From positions 183,446 to 247,445 of the forward strand of contig UQYP01000002.1 of the NCBI GenBank assembly GCA_900545335.1: DNA of 64,000 nt, given 5' to 3'. Positions 51,274 through 60,931 of the stretch are shown in pieces. Under the pieces are notes generated by a model, which saw nothing but the letters and a program-made list of their open reading frames with translations, was not told where the DNA came from and searched no databases. Source of the stretch: an uncultured Sutterella sp. GTDB taxonomy: Bacteria; Pseudomonadota; Gammaproteobacteria; Burkholderiales; Burkholderiaceae_F. The number at the start of each line of letters is the position of its first letter. Position 1 is the stretch's first letter. The position numbers and the translations under genes were made by a program.

Positions 51274-52650
51274 TTAGAGGCTATCCTCATGAGTCGTGCG
51301 TTGTTTTTGAAGATCTTTTAACCGTTCTTCCAGATAATGGATGCTCGCGCCGCCCTGACGGAATTTTTCATCCATCATCAGTTCACGATGCAACGGTAAA
51401 TTGGTTTTAATGCCCGTTACCACCATTTCAGACAAAGCAATCTTCATGCGTGCAATGGCCGTTTCCCGATCATTGCCATAGGCAATGAGCTTACCGATCA
51501 TCGAATCGTAGTAAGGCGGGACGTAGTAGCCGGAGTAGACATGGCTGTCAAACCGGATACCGGGGCCGCCGGGGGTGTGCCAGGCCGTCACTCGTCCGGG
51601 GCTCGGTACGAATGTGAAGGGATCTTCGGCATTGATACGGCATTCAATTGCATGGCCGCGGATTTCAATGTCGCGCTGCTTGTAATTGAGTCTTTCGCCG
51701 TAGGCAATACGAATTTGTTCACGTACCAAATCGACGCCGGTGATCAGTTCCGTCACTGGGTGCTCAACCTGAATACGAGTGTTCATTTCAATGAAATAGA
51801 ACTGATCGTTTTCATAGAGAAACTCAAACGTGCCGGCACCGCGATAACCGATTCGCTTACAGGCTTCTACACAGCGTTCACCGACTTTTTCCACAAGCTT
51901 ACGGGGAATGCCGGGAGCGGGCGCTTCTTCGAGCACCTTTTGGTTGCGGCGCTGCATCGAGCAGTCACGTTCACCCAAATAAATAGCATTGTGGAAGTTA
52001 TCAGCCAAGACCTGAATTTCAATATGGCGCGGGTTCTCGAGGAACTTTTCCATGTAAACCGTAGGATTGCCGAAAGCGGCCTGAGCCTCCTGACGGGTCA
52101 TGGAAACGGCATTAATGAGCGCAGCCTCGGTACGCACCACACGCATACCGCGGCCGCCGCCACCGCCGCTTGCTTTAATGATGACGGGGTAGCCGATTTT
52201 GCGCGCAATTTGAATAATTTCATCGGGATCATCCGGCAGAGCGCCGTCAGAGCCTGGCACTACAGGCACGCCGGCCTCAATCATGGCTTTTTTCGCTGAG
52301 ACCTTATCGCCCATGATGCGGATGGAGTCGGGGCGAGGGCCGATAAAGGCAAAGCCCGAGCGTTCTACACGTTCGGCGAAGTCTGCATTTTCAGATAAAA
52401 AGCCGTAGCCGGGGTGAATGGCTTCTGCGTCAGTGACCTCAGCTGCACTGATAATGGCAGGAATGTTGAGGTAGCTGTCAACGGACGGGGCCGGTCCGAT
52501 ACAGACCGATTCATCAGCCAGACGAACATATTTGGCATCAACGTCGGCCGTGGAGTGAACCACAACCGTTTTGATGTTCATTTCACGGCATGCTCTTTGA
52601 ATACGCAGAGCGATCTCGCCGCGGTTTGCGATCAAGATTTTTCCGAACAT
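51274..52650 (-). CDS. accC: Acetyl-CoA carboxylase, biotin carboxylase subunit
   Basis: A 458-aa ATP-grasp enzyme that carboxylates biotin on AccB. It shows KILIANRGEIALRI at the start, the Gly-rich ATP loop KASGGGGGRGMRVV and FIEMNTRIQVEHPVTE in the active site. It follows accB by 5 nt. Confidence 0.97.
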   Translation of the reverse strand: MFGKILIANRGEIALRIQRACREMNIKTVVVHSTADVDAKYVRLADESVCIGPAPSVDSYLNIPAIISAAEVTDAEAIHPGYGFLSENADFAERVERSGFAFIGPRPDSIRIMGDKVSAKKAMIEAGVPVVPGSDGALPDDPDEIIQIARKIGYPVIIKASGGGGGRGMRVVRTEAALINAVSMTRQEAQAAFGNPTVYMEKFLENPRHIEIQVLADNFHNAIYLGERDCSMQRRNQKVLEEAPAPGIPRKLVEKVGERCVEACKRIGYRGAGTFEFLYENDQFYFIEMNTRIQVEHPVTELITGVDLVREQIRIAYGERLNYKQRDIEIRGHAIECRINAEDPFTFVPSPGRVTAWHTPGGPGIRFDSHVYSGYYVPPYYDSMIGKLIAYGNDRETAIARMKIALSEMVVTGIKTNLPLHRELMMDEKFRQGGASIHYLEERLKDLQKQRTTHEDSL

Positions 52651-52655
52651 ATTCT

Positions 52656-53111
52656 CTAGCCGATGATAAAGAGGGGTTGACCGAATTCGACAGGCTGAGC
52701 GTTTTCAACACAGATTTCTTTCACTGTGCCGGAGGTTTCTGCTTCAATTTCGTTTAGAAGCTTCATTGCTTCGATGATGCCCAAAGTCTGACCTGCTTCG
52801 ACGTGGTCACCAACCTTCACAAAGGGTTCGGCACCCGGGTTCGGGGCACGGTAGAACGTTCCGACCATAGGAGAGGTCACCGTTTTGCCTTCCACTACGG
52901 GTTCTGCAGCAGGAGCGGCTTCGGCTGCGGCAGGCGCAGCAGCAGGGGCTGCTGCAACCACAGGAGCGGCTGCAACTGCAGGGGCAGCAACTGCCACGGT
53001 TTGCACTTTATTGACAATACGCACCTTATCGTTTTCTTCCGTCACTTCTAATTCAGAAATGCCGCTTTCGGCTACTAAGTCGATCAACGTTTTCAGTTTG
53101 CGTAAATCCAT
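52656..53111 (-). CDS. accB: Acetyl-CoA carboxylase, biotin carboxyl carrier protein
   Basis: A 151-aa carrier protein. It begins MDLRKLKTLIDLVAESGISELEV, has a long Ala/Pro-rich linker (about residues 38-75) and a C-terminal lipoyl/biotin domain with the biotinylated Lys in EAMKLLN. First of accB-accC-prmA; it feeds fatty acid synthesis. Confidence 0.97.
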   Translation of the reverse strand: MDLRKLKTLIDLVAESGISELEVTEENDKVRIVNKVQTVAVAAPAVAAAPVVAAAPAAAPAAAEAAPAAEPVVEGKTVTSPMVGTFYRAPNPGAEPFVKVGDHVEAGQTLGIIEAMKLLNEIEAETSGTVKEICVENAQPVEFGQPLFIIG

Positions 53112-53501
53112 TTCACTGACCTCTTCAAAATAGGTAAACCCGATCCCTTATCCTTTGGGAAAGATTCTTTCCGGCTAATCAGGTTCGATAAAAACATTAT
53201 TTAAACAGCATTTTCATGCTTTTTTCGCTAAATGTCTAGTAATTTCGTCTAATTTTCCAATTTTTAACGATTTTTCGATCACGGATTTATGGTAGTCCTG
53301 ATGTATTCGACCATTCGGACGGGGTGTTTTTATCATCCGGAAAATTCAGGGAGTTAAGCAAAGATATCGGCAAATAAAGAAATACGTATTGTGTTTTGCT
53401 GAATATATGGGCAAACTGCTTAGAATATTGGCAGTCTTCTGAGAGCTATTCAGAGGAATTGTTTAAAATACCTTAATTTTCAATAGGTTTGGCTTACTTT
53501 T
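53112..53501. other. Divergent intergenic region between accB and mpl
   Basis: 390 bp, AT-rich near both genes, without a credible gene. It must contain the promoters for accB (leftward) and mpl (rightward). Weak -10-like boxes are present (for instance TAGAAT near 53421) but no pair with a good -35 was found. No riboswitch or repeat was recognised. Confidence 0.5.
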
Positions 53502-54842
53502 ATGCACATTCACATTTTGGGTATCTGCGGGACCTTTATGGGAGGTATTGCTCAGTTGGCTAAGGCTGCCGGGCACCGTGTCACCGGGTGCGACGCAAAC
53601 GTCTATCCGCCGATGAGTGATCAGCTGATTGCGTCAGGCATCGACCTGATAGAGGGTTTTGATGAAAAACAAACGGCCCTCAATCCTGACTTATATGTCA
53701 TTGGCAATGCCATATCCAGAGGCAATCGGCTTTTGGAAAAAATTCTCAATGATCAGCTGCCTTATACCTCAGGCCCCCAGTGGCTTGGAGAAAACCTATT
53801 GAGAACTCACCACGTTTTGACCGTGGCAGGAACGCACGGCAAAACAACAACGACTTCGATTTTGGCTTGGATTTTGCAAGCCTGCGGCAAAAACCCCGGC
53901 TTTTTAATCGGTGGCGTGCCGGCTAATTTCGGTCATTCAGCCCGACTGACAGGGACTCGGTATTTTGTGATCGAAGCCGATGAGTACGATACGTGTTTCT
54001 TTGATAAACGTTCCAAATTTATTCACTATCGTCCGCAGACCGCTATCCTGAACAATTTGGAATATGACCATGCAGATATTTTCCCGGATTTGCATGCGAT
54101 CGAAACCCAATTTCATCATTTGGTCCGGACCATGGCTCAAAATGCGCAAGTGATCGTCAACGGCGAAAGTGACGCTTTGCAAAGAGTACTCGATCGGGGA
54201 CTTTACAGTGAATGCGTGTATTTCAACGATCGCCGCGGCTGGCACGTTGAGGGGCAGGAGCTCTTTTTCAAAGAAAAGTCTGTCGGAGAGATCAAGCTCG
54301 CCTTACCCGGGTACCATAATCTTTTAAATGCAAGCGCTGCAGTTGCCGCAGCGGTTCATATCGGTATTGACCCTCGTGAGGCTCTTGATGCTTTAACGGA
54401 CTTCAAAGGCGTCAAGCGCCGAATGGAAGTCAAAGGTATGGAGAGTGGGGTAACCGTTATTGATGATTTTGCCCATCATCCGACAGCCATTCATGAAACA
54501 ATCGCTGCTCTTAAGGGCAAATTGAGTGCAGAGAGCCGCATTGTTGCGGTTTTGGAGCCCAGAAGCAATACCATGAAAATGGGGACAATGAAAGATCGTC
54601 TGCCCGCAAGCCTCAGTGAAGCCGATGCGGTCGTCTGTTACGCAGATCCCAAATTGGGTTGGGATGTTGGGGCTGCCTTGGCACCTTTGGGTGAAAAGCT
54701 CCATGTACTGCACTCGATTGAAGAGACCGCAAAAGCGGCCGCTGCTCTTGCCCAAAAGGGTGACTACATCCTGGTGATGAGTAACGGCGGTTTTGGCGGG
54801 ATTCATGAGAAAATTTTGTCTCTTTTAAAGAAAGGCTCTTGA
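53502..54842 (+). CDS. mpl: Murein peptide ligase Mpl
   Basis: A 446-aa Mur-ligase-family enzyme that attaches recycled tripeptide to UDP-MurNAc. It starts MHIHILGICGTFMGGIAQLAK and has the ATP loop GTHGKTTTTSIL and the C-terminal domain VIDDFAHHPTAI. It functions with AmpD (encoded at 47115) in peptidoglycan recycling. AmpD and Mpl are not in one operon. Confidence 0.94.
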   Translation: MHIHILGICGTFMGGIAQLAKAAGHRVTGCDANVYPPMSDQLIASGIDLIEGFDEKQTALNPDLYVIGNAISRGNRLLEKILNDQLPYTSGPQWLGENLLRTHHVLTVAGTHGKTTTTSILAWILQACGKNPGFLIGGVPANFGHSARLTGTRYFVIEADEYDTCFFDKRSKFIHYRPQTAILNNLEYDHADIFPDLHAIETQFHHLVRTMAQNAQVIVNGESDALQRVLDRGLYSECVYFNDRRGWHVEGQELFFKEKSVGEIKLALPGYHNLLNASAAVAAAVHIGIDPREALDALTDFKGVKRRMEVKGMESGVTVIDDFAHHPTAIHETIAALKGKLSAESRIVAVLEPRSNTMKMGTMKDRLPASLSEADAVVCYADPKLGWDVGAALAPLGEKLHVLHSIEETAKAAAALAQKGDYILVMSNGGFGGIHEKILSLLKKGS

Positions 54843-54843
54843 G

Positions 54844-55407
54844 ATGGTTTTAATGTATCTGCACGGGTTCCGCTCAACTCCCATGAGTAAAAAAGGGCAA
54901 ATTATGCGTGAAGCCTTCTCGAAGCGGTTGCAGTATTTGGCGCCGGACCTTAATACCGGCCCCGCTGCTGTGCAGACCATCATCACAGAAGCAATAAAAG
55001 GGATTGCACCCGAAGAGCTCTGTCTGGTGGGTTCAAGCCTCGGAGGCTTTTATGCCACGTGGCTGGCAGAGAAAGTGGGGTGCCGCGCAATTCTTTTGAA
55101 TCCCGCGACTGAGCCCTGGAGTGTTATTAATGATTATTTGGGTGTGCAGCCCATCCATAACACAAACCGCTTCATTGAAGTGAAGCCTGAATTTGCCGAT
55201 GAAGCCAGATTGATGAATTGTGAGACGATTCATCCTGAGCGCTACCTCGTCTTTTTGTCGACTCACGATGAAGTTTTGGATTGGCATAAGGCCGAGAGTA
55301 AATATTCGGCTTGCCGCAAAATTCTTTTGCCGGGCAATACGCATGAAATCGATCATTTTGAACAATGCCTGCCTGAAATAGAACGCTTTCTGGCAGAAAT
55401 GCCTTAA
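54844..55407 (+). CDS. YqiA-family esterase
   Basis: A 187-aa alpha/beta-hydrolase of the UPF0227/YqiA family, with MYLHGFRSTPMSKK near the start, nucleophile Ser in VGSSLGGFYA and His in NTHEIDHFEQ. Starts 1 nt after mpl, so it is in the same operon. E. coli YqiA hydrolyses short acyl esters. The natural substrate is unknown. Confidence 0.85.
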   Translation: MVLMYLHGFRSTPMSKKGQIMREAFSKRLQYLAPDLNTGPAAVQTIITEAIKGIAPEELCLVGSSLGGFYATWLAEKVGCRAILLNPATEPWSVINDYLGVQPIHNTNRFIEVKPEFADEARLMNCETIHPERYLVFLSTHDEVLDWHKAESKYSACRKILLPGNTHEIDHFEQCLPEIERFLAEMP

Positions 55408-55421
55408 AAGGAAATGTTTAA

Positions 55422-56033
55422 ATGGAGCATTCATTTGTTTCCGCTTTGCTTTTAATGTTTTTAATGGCTGACCCGTTAGGCAACATTCCGATTTTTATTT
55501 CGTCCTTGAAGTCGGTTCAGGAGAATCGGCGCTCGCGGGTGGTGATCCGTGAATGTTTTATTGCTGCTGTAATTCTTTGTATTTTTGCCTTTGGCGGAAA
55601 AGCTTTTTTGGATGCTTTGGGTTTGAGCCAGGCAGCGCTTTCCATGGGCGGCGGCCTGATTGTTTTACTGATGGCCATTCGGATGGTTTTCCCTTCTAAA
55701 GAAGGTGTATTCGGAGAAGCCCCCGGCGGTGAGCCCTTTATTGTGCCTTTGGCCGTGCCTGCTATTGCAGGCCCCTCGACACTAGCCACCATTTTGCTTT
55801 TGGTCGGCAGTGACCCCGAGAGAATGTCTGAGTGGCTTCTTGTGGTGGTTTTGACTTGTGCAATCAGTGCGGTGATTTTAGTTTTTGCCGAAAGAGTGCA
55901 AAAACTGGTCGGCGAGCGAACAACAGCGGCCTTTGAGCGTCTGATGGGCTTGATTTTGGCTACAATGGCCGTCCAAATGTTTTTAACCGGTATTACTCAG
56001 TTTATTCAAACTACGCTGAAAGGGGCGTTTTGA
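55422..56033 (+). CDS. MarC-family integral membrane protein
   Basis: A 203-aa protein with six hydrophobic segments and the family motifs MADPLGNIPIFIS and PLAVPAIAGPSTLATILLL. Once thought linked to multiple antibiotic resistance, the family has no established function. The TGATG overlap with the next gene indicates coupling. Confidence 0.88.
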   Translation: MEHSFVSALLLMFLMADPLGNIPIFISSLKSVQENRRSRVVIRECFIAAVILCIFAFGGKAFLDALGLSQAALSMGGGLIVLLMAIRMVFPSKEGVFGEAPGGEPFIVPLAVPAIAGPSTLATILLLVGSDPERMSEWLLVVVLTCAISAVILVFAERVQKLVGERTTAAFERLMGLILATMAVQMFLTGITQFIQTTLKGAF

Positions 56034-58009
56034 TGTATCTCTTTTTTGAAGAAGACGGCACCTTTAAGGTGGGCACGATTTTGTCTCAAAACGGCAGTGC
56101 CTATCAGGTGGAATTATTAACAGGACGCAGAACAAAGGTTAAAGGTGGACACGTCTTTTTTGAGTTTAATTCACCCGCCGTTGCTGAAGTGATGGGCGAG
56201 GCCGAGCAAATGGCCTCTGAAATGGATCCCCAGTTTCTCTGGGAAGTGGCACCCGCTGAAGAATTCCAGTTTGAAGCATTGGCTCGTGAGTATTTCGGTG
56301 AAGGGGCTGGTGTTGTTGAGCGCATTGCGACGCTATTGGCTTTGCACGGCAATCCGGTTTATTTTCACAGAAAAGGCCGAGGCAATTATCGGAAGGCTTC
56401 CGAAGAAATTCTCAAAGTTGCGCTTGCTGCGCTTGAAAAAAAACGTTTGGCTGAAGAGCAGAAAAAAGCTTGGGTTCGTCAGATGGTTGATGAACATAGC
56501 GCACCTAAAGAAATTGCCTCTCAAGCGATTAATTTACTGGTTTCACCTGATAAAAACAGCAATATCTGGAAAGCTTTGTCAGACGCGGCCAGCGAGTCAC
56601 GTCAAACGCCATTGCGTTTGCTTTTGTCGCTAGGCGCGATTTCTTCGGCCTATCGCTGGCACATCGACAGTTTTTATGCTCAATATTTTCCTAAGGGTAA
56701 AGGCTTTGCTTCCGACTTAAGTCTTCCTGCCGAGAGCAATTGGAACGACTTGCCGATTGCTAATGTCAAAGCGTTCTCTATTGATGATTCCTCTACAACC
56801 GAGATTGATGATGCAACAAGCGTTGAGCACGTTGATGAGAAGCTCCTGCGAATCGGCATCCATATTGCAGCTCCGAGCCTTGGTATAGAAAGAGACAGTG
56901 ATATTGACCGTGTCGCTCGATCCAGGCTCTCGACTGTTTACGCGCCCGGCATTAAAACGACCATGCTGCCCGAGAGCTGGATTAAAGGTTTTTCGCTCGA
57001 TGAAGGCCGTGCCGTTCCCTGTCTCTCGCTTTATGCCTTAGTGGATAAAGACACGCTTGAAGTGTCTGCCTCGGAAACGCATTTGGAACGCATTAAAGTA
57101 GCGTCCAACATTCGTTACGACTTGATTGAGGACGAGTTTACTGAGGAAAAACTACAGAGCGGTTCAGTCAATCACCCCTTTGCCGAAGAAATTACCTGGC
57201 TTTGGAAGTTTGCTAAAAAGTGTCTGGCTGATCGCGAAGCTGTACGCGGCAAACCTGAAAACTTAGGCCGAGTTGAATGGAGTTTTGATCTGGAAGGTGA
57301 GGGAGAAGACGCAATCATTCACCTGAAATCACGCCGTCGGGGCTCACCCTTGGATTTGGCTGTCGGCGAATTGATGATTTTTGCCAATACGGTCTGGGGC
57401 GGCTGGCTTGAGGAAATGAATGTTGCGGGCATTTACCGCTCTCAGAGCATGGGGCGAGTCAAAATGAGCACAACGCCCGGGCCTCACGACGGAATGGGAG
57501 TGCCGCAATACGCTTGGTGCACCTCTCCTTTGAGGCGTTACGTGGATTTGGTCAACCAACGGCAGCTTATCAGTGCGGTGCTTGATCGAACGCCCAGTTA
57601 CCGTCCCAGTGATACGGATCTCTTTACGATTGTCTCCAACTTCACTCTGACCTATGGGGCCTATTCGGAATTCCAGCGAAAGATGGAGCGCTATTGGAGC
57701 TTGCGTTGGATTGAGCAGGAAGGGCTCAAAACCATAGAGGCTGTCGTCGTTAAAGGCGAACTCATTCGCATTGAAGGGCTGCCCTTTATGCAGAGAATGC
57801 CGGGATTGCCAGAGCTGCCTCGCGGTCAAAAGATTCTTTTGGACATTTTTGGGGTCGACTATGTCGACGTGCTTCTGGAGGCGCGTCTCAAAGAAGTGCT
57901 CGATGAGACCGATGAAGAGGCACTTGACGATGAAGAAGCTGAAGAAGAGACTTCAGCCTCTGAAGTTGAGCAGGCTGATCAACAGTCAGGAACTGACTCT
58001 CAAAGCTAA
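56033..58009 (+). CDS. RNase II/R-family exoribonuclease
   Basis: A 658-aa protein with an RNB catalytic domain from about residue 240. It carries the metal-binding acidic motif SIDDSSTTEIDDATS, and SPLRRYVDLVNQRQL late in the domain. N-terminal RNA-binding domain is divergent and the C-terminal tail is very acidic (DETDEEALDDEEAEEE), unlike the basic tail of RNase R. It would degrade RNA 3' to 5'. ATG 56033 overlaps the marC stop. Confidence 0.88.
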   Translation: MYLFFEEDGTFKVGTILSQNGSAYQVELLTGRRTKVKGGHVFFEFNSPAVAEVMGEAEQMASEMDPQFLWEVAPAEEFQFEALAREYFGEGAGVVERIATLLALHGNPVYFHRKGRGNYRKASEEILKVALAALEKKRLAEEQKKAWVRQMVDEHSAPKEIASQAINLLVSPDKNSNIWKALSDAASESRQTPLRLLLSLGAISSAYRWHIDSFYAQYFPKGKGFASDLSLPAESNWNDLPIANVKAFSIDDSSTTEIDDATSVEHVDEKLLRIGIHIAAPSLGIERDSDIDRVARSRLSTVYAPGIKTTMLPESWIKGFSLDEGRAVPCLSLYALVDKDTLEVSASETHLERIKVASNIRYDLIEDEFTEEKLQSGSVNHPFAEEITWLWKFAKKCLADREAVRGKPENLGRVEWSFDLEGEGEDAIIHLKSRRRGSPLDLAVGELMIFANTVWGGWLEEMNVAGIYRSQSMGRVKMSTTPGPHDGMGVPQYAWCTSPLRRYVDLVNQRQLISAVLDRTPSYRPSDTDLFTIVSNFTLTYGAYSEFQRKMERYWSLRWIEQEGLKTIEAVVVKGELIRIEGLPFMQRMPGLPELPRGQKILLDIFGVDYVDVLLEARLKEVLDETDEEALDDEEAEEETSASEVEQADQQSGTDSQS

Positions 58010-58049
58010 GGTCAATACGGGAAAGTCCTTTAAAGATTTTCCACTAAAT

Positions 58050-58104
58050 ACTCCTCGAAGCGCCTACACTGGCTTTGGGCATTTACTCAAATACTTCGAG
58101 GAGT
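58050..58104 (+). promoter_or_regulatory. Inverted repeat masking the C69 dipeptidase ribosome-binding site
   Basis: ACTCCTCGAAG (58050-58060) is fully complementary to CTTCGAGGAGT (58094-58104), the latter containing the GAGGAG Shine-Dalgarno 7 nt before the ATG. In RNA this 11-bp stem would occlude ribosome binding. Confidence 0.55.
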
Positions 58105-58110
58105 TTCAAT

Positions 58111-59916
58111 ATGCTGATTCGCAAAACACTTTTGGCTGCCTCCGTGGCAGCAGTCATGTTAGGAACCGCTATGTCTGCTCAAGCTTGCTTTACTGTTATT
58201 GTTGGCAAAGATGCTTCTTCAACAGGAGAAATCCTTGTTGGTCACAACGAAGATAATGACCGCCGTATTCTGATGAGCCAATATTGGGTACCGGCGGCTA
58301 CACACAAAAAAGGGGAGTTGATTGAGTATGAACCGACCGCAGCCAAGATTCCTCAAGTGAGCAAAACCTTGGGCTATTGGTGGACACAGACTTTAGCACC
58401 CGAGGGCTATAGTTTTTCTGACGGTTTCTTTAATGAAGCCGGCGTTTTGATTACCTCTAATAATTGCGGTGATACGGTTGAAAAAGACGAGAAAGTGAAA
58501 AACGGCGGTGTGGGTTACGGCATTCGCAGAATTACGGCTGAAAGAGCACACACTGCCCGAGAAGCCGTGCAAATTGCGATTGAATTGGTTGAAAAGTACG
58601 GCTACACCCATGAAGGCCGTACCTATACGTTTGCCGACCATAACGAAGCCTGGCAAATGGCTATTTTAAGGGGCCATCGCTATTTAGCCCGCAAGGTGAA
58701 AGATAACGAGGTGGCGTTCTTGGCGAACTCGTATTCGCTGACCAATGTTGATCTCAATGACAAGGAAAATGTCATTGCCTCGCCTGACTTGGTCGAGCAC
58801 GCTATTAAGATCGGTACCTATAAGCCTGCTAAAGCAGGAGACTACTCAGACTTTAATTTCCGTGAAGCGTATCAGCCCGATCGCCGCCGCGCAGCCGACT
58901 GGAATAAGCAGCGCGTGCAGACCTTCATGAAGATCATGACCGGTGAAATGATTGAGGATCACAATGCCATTCCTCAGTCCATCGTGCCCAAGGAAAAAGT
59001 GACGCCTTGGGATGTTCAGAAAATCATGCGCGCACAGTCCGATCAAGTGGATCGCTCTGTGACCGGCTGGCACCTCTATGATCTTCGCGATATCGGCAAC
59101 ATCGATACGCACGACAGTGTCGTCTTTAAGCTCACAAAGGATCCGCTTTTAACGGTCACTTGGAGAAGTAACGCACGGCCGTATGAAACGCCTTTTGTGC
59201 CGGCTTTCCCGTTAGCCAAACCTGCTCAGGCGCAATCGTTTATGACGCCGGCAGTCGGTACTCGCGCACAATTTCATGCAACCGCTGACCAGATGAGTTT
59301 TAGCTTGGATAAGAACGTCTTTACGTTTGTGTTGGCGCAACAGTTCCTCGATTGGATGCCTGACCTGCGTGATGATGTCTTGGATTCCATTGAAGACTAT
59401 GAAGAGCGTAAGGCCGAGGAATTAGGAGCAGTTGAAGCTCGTGCAAAATCCTTGGCGGCAGTGGATAAAGATCGTGCCGTTGAATTTATGCACAACTTCA
59501 ATGTTCTCAATTACAACGAAGCATTGGGAGCAGCTTCCAAGATTTTGATGAAAGCCAATCAGCAAGACATCGTGATCATGGCTGACAAGTTAAGCTTGTC
59601 AGACGAAAAGGGCACGGTCGATGTGGTTTTGCTTTCTCAGAAAGACTTCGACGCGACAAAGCTTGACCAATCCGTAACGGAATTCGGTTCAGCCTGGTCT
59701 GACGGTGAGGATGAATTAAATCGTCATCGTGCCAAACCTGTGAAAGTTGTCTTCAAAGATGTTGACGGAGACGGATTAAAGGACGCTGTGATTACGTTCC
59801 CGGTTAAGGGTGCGGTTGCCACGACCTTTAAAGACGTGAAGACAGAACTCTTCCTCTTTACGAGGGTTGACGGTGAGCCCATTGCTGCATTTGATACCGT
59901 GAAAATTGTTAAATAG
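58111..59916 (+). CDS. Secreted C69-family dipeptidase
   Basis: A 601-aa N-terminal-nucleophile peptidase. A signal peptide (residues 1-25, ending AQA) is followed directly by Cys26, which starts the mature protein as CFTVIVGKDASS, the expected catalytic Cys of C69 enzymes. GHNEDND is the other conserved motif. Signal-peptide cleavage would thus itself create the active N-terminus. The protein probably acts in the periplasm on dipeptides. ATG 58111 is chosen from GAGGAG spacing. Confidence 0.9.
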   Translation: MLIRKTLLAASVAAVMLGTAMSAQACFTVIVGKDASSTGEILVGHNEDNDRRILMSQYWVPAATHKKGELIEYEPTAAKIPQVSKTLGYWWTQTLAPEGYSFSDGFFNEAGVLITSNNCGDTVEKDEKVKNGGVGYGIRRITAERAHTAREAVQIAIELVEKYGYTHEGRTYTFADHNEAWQMAILRGHRYLARKVKDNEVAFLANSYSLTNVDLNDKENVIASPDLVEHAIKIGTYKPAKAGDYSDFNFREAYQPDRRRAADWNKQRVQTFMKIMTGEMIEDHNAIPQSIVPKEKVTPWDVQKIMRAQSDQVDRSVTGWHLYDLRDIGNIDTHDSVVFKLTKDPLLTVTWRSNARPYETPFVPAFPLAKPAQAQSFMTPAVGTRAQFHATADQMSFSLDKNVFTFVLAQQFLDWMPDLRDDVLDSIEDYEERKAEELGAVEARAKSLAAVDKDRAVEFMHNFNVLNYNEALGAASKILMKANQQDIVIMADKLSLSDEKGTVDVVLLSQKDFDATKLDQSVTEFGSAWSDGEDELNRHRAKPVKVVFKDVDGDGLKDAVITFPVKGAVATTFKDVKTELFLFTRVDGEPIAAFDTVKIVK

Positions 59917-59940
59917 CAGTAATAACATCTAAACGATCAT

Positions 59941-59968
59941 CCGCCTCAAGGCTTTTGCTTTGGGGCGG
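59941..59968 (+). other. Hairpin between C69 dipeptidase and hydrolase genes
   Basis: CCGCCTCAAGG pairs with CTTTGGGGCGG (two wobble pairs) around a 6-nt loop. No clear T run follows, so termination is possible but uncertain. Confidence 0.5.
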
Positions 59969-59987
59969 AATTATAGGGGATGCTCTT

Positions 59988-60536
59988 ATGAACAAGATGC
60001 TCTTAATTGTGGATCCTCAGATAGATTTCATTTCCGGCACATTACCGGTTCCGCAAGCAGCACCTAAGATGGATGCTTTGGCTGATTATGTCCGAGAAAA
60101 AGCGCACGAGTACAAACTTAAGGTGCTGACGGCTGACTGGCATCCGTATGACCATTGCTCCTTTAAAGAAAACGGTGGACCGTGGCCCATGCACTGTGTA
60201 CAAAATACGGTAGGGGCAGCCATATATCCTAACCTGTTTCAAGCATTAAATCAGACAGAAGGTCAATTAGAAGTTTTGTACAAAGGCAATTTGAGAGACA
60301 AGGAGGAATACTCTGTTTTCCAAAATACAGACTCAGCGTTGCGATTAAAGACAATACTCAGTCAGTTTGAAATTGAGCGCATTGATATTTGCGGGATTGC
60401 CGGAGATATTTGTGTTCTTAATACGTTAAAAGACGGCATTGCTCTCTATGAGGACTTGAGTTTTAAGGTACTGACAGATTTTTGTCCTTCGCTCGATGGC
60501 GGAGTCGCAATTAAGTCTTGTTCTTCAACGATGTAA
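59988..60536 (+). CDS. Nicotinamidase/isochorismatase-like hydrolase
   Basis: A 182-aa cysteine hydrolase. It contains Asp in VDPQIDFISG, the metal-site region DWHPYDHCSF with WPMHCVQ, Lys in YKGNLRDKEEYS and the nucleophile Cys in GIAGDICVLNT. This layout is that of PncA, which deamidates nicotinamide for NAD salvage. The substrate is inferred. AGGGGA precedes ATG 59988. Confidence 0.82.
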   Translation: MNKMLLIVDPQIDFISGTLPVPQAAPKMDALADYVREKAHEYKLKVLTADWHPYDHCSFKENGGPWPMHCVQNTVGAAIYPNLFQALNQTEGQLEVLYKGNLRDKEEYSVFQNTDSALRLKTILSQFEIERIDICGIAGDICVLNTLKDGIALYEDLSFKVLTDFCPSLDGGVAIKSCSSTM

Positions 60537-60706
60537 CTTTCCCTAATTCGTTTAGCACCTTAAGGAGTTAAGCCGTATCATCTTTGAGGTTTCTCTTCCA
60601 ACACGAAATTGCGATTATCAAAATAGGTAATTTGCACGAAATTTAGATTATTGAAAGTGCGTTTTTGTACGTTTTTGAGATTAAAGCATAATTGTGATAA
60701 ACAGCG

Positions 60707-60820
60707 TTATGGGGTGACTGAGCTCCCAGAGTATTTAAATTCCATGTTATAACCTGTCATAGCTTGCAAACCGATGGTTTCAACATCGTAGTCAGCGTTT
60801 TGTCTATTTGAATTAAATAA
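60707..60820 (-). pseudogene. Possible autotransporter beta-barrel remnant
   Basis: An open stretch of 37 codons on the minus strand encodes NADYDVETIGLQAMTGYNME followed by a VTP ending, which resembles part of an autotransporter barrel (alternating strands ending in GY and TP). Stops bound it on both sides and there is no start. A further 29-codon open run upstream lies in the same frame. Recognition is by eye only. Confidence 0.25.
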
Positions 60821-60922
60821 CTACTTTTTGACCGAGTGCCACAATGATGGGTAAAGCACTGCCTCATATTTCAGACCATTTGGTGTAATTGCAAATATTG
60901 ATATGGTTCAAAGTGCTTACAG

Positions 60923-60931
60923 TGGTACAAT
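60923..60931 (+). promoter_or_regulatory. Extended -10 promoter of mgtE
   Basis: TGG-TACAAT gives an extended -10 box about 70 bp upstream of the mgtE ATG; no good -35 box is present at 17 bp. Confidence 0.45.
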
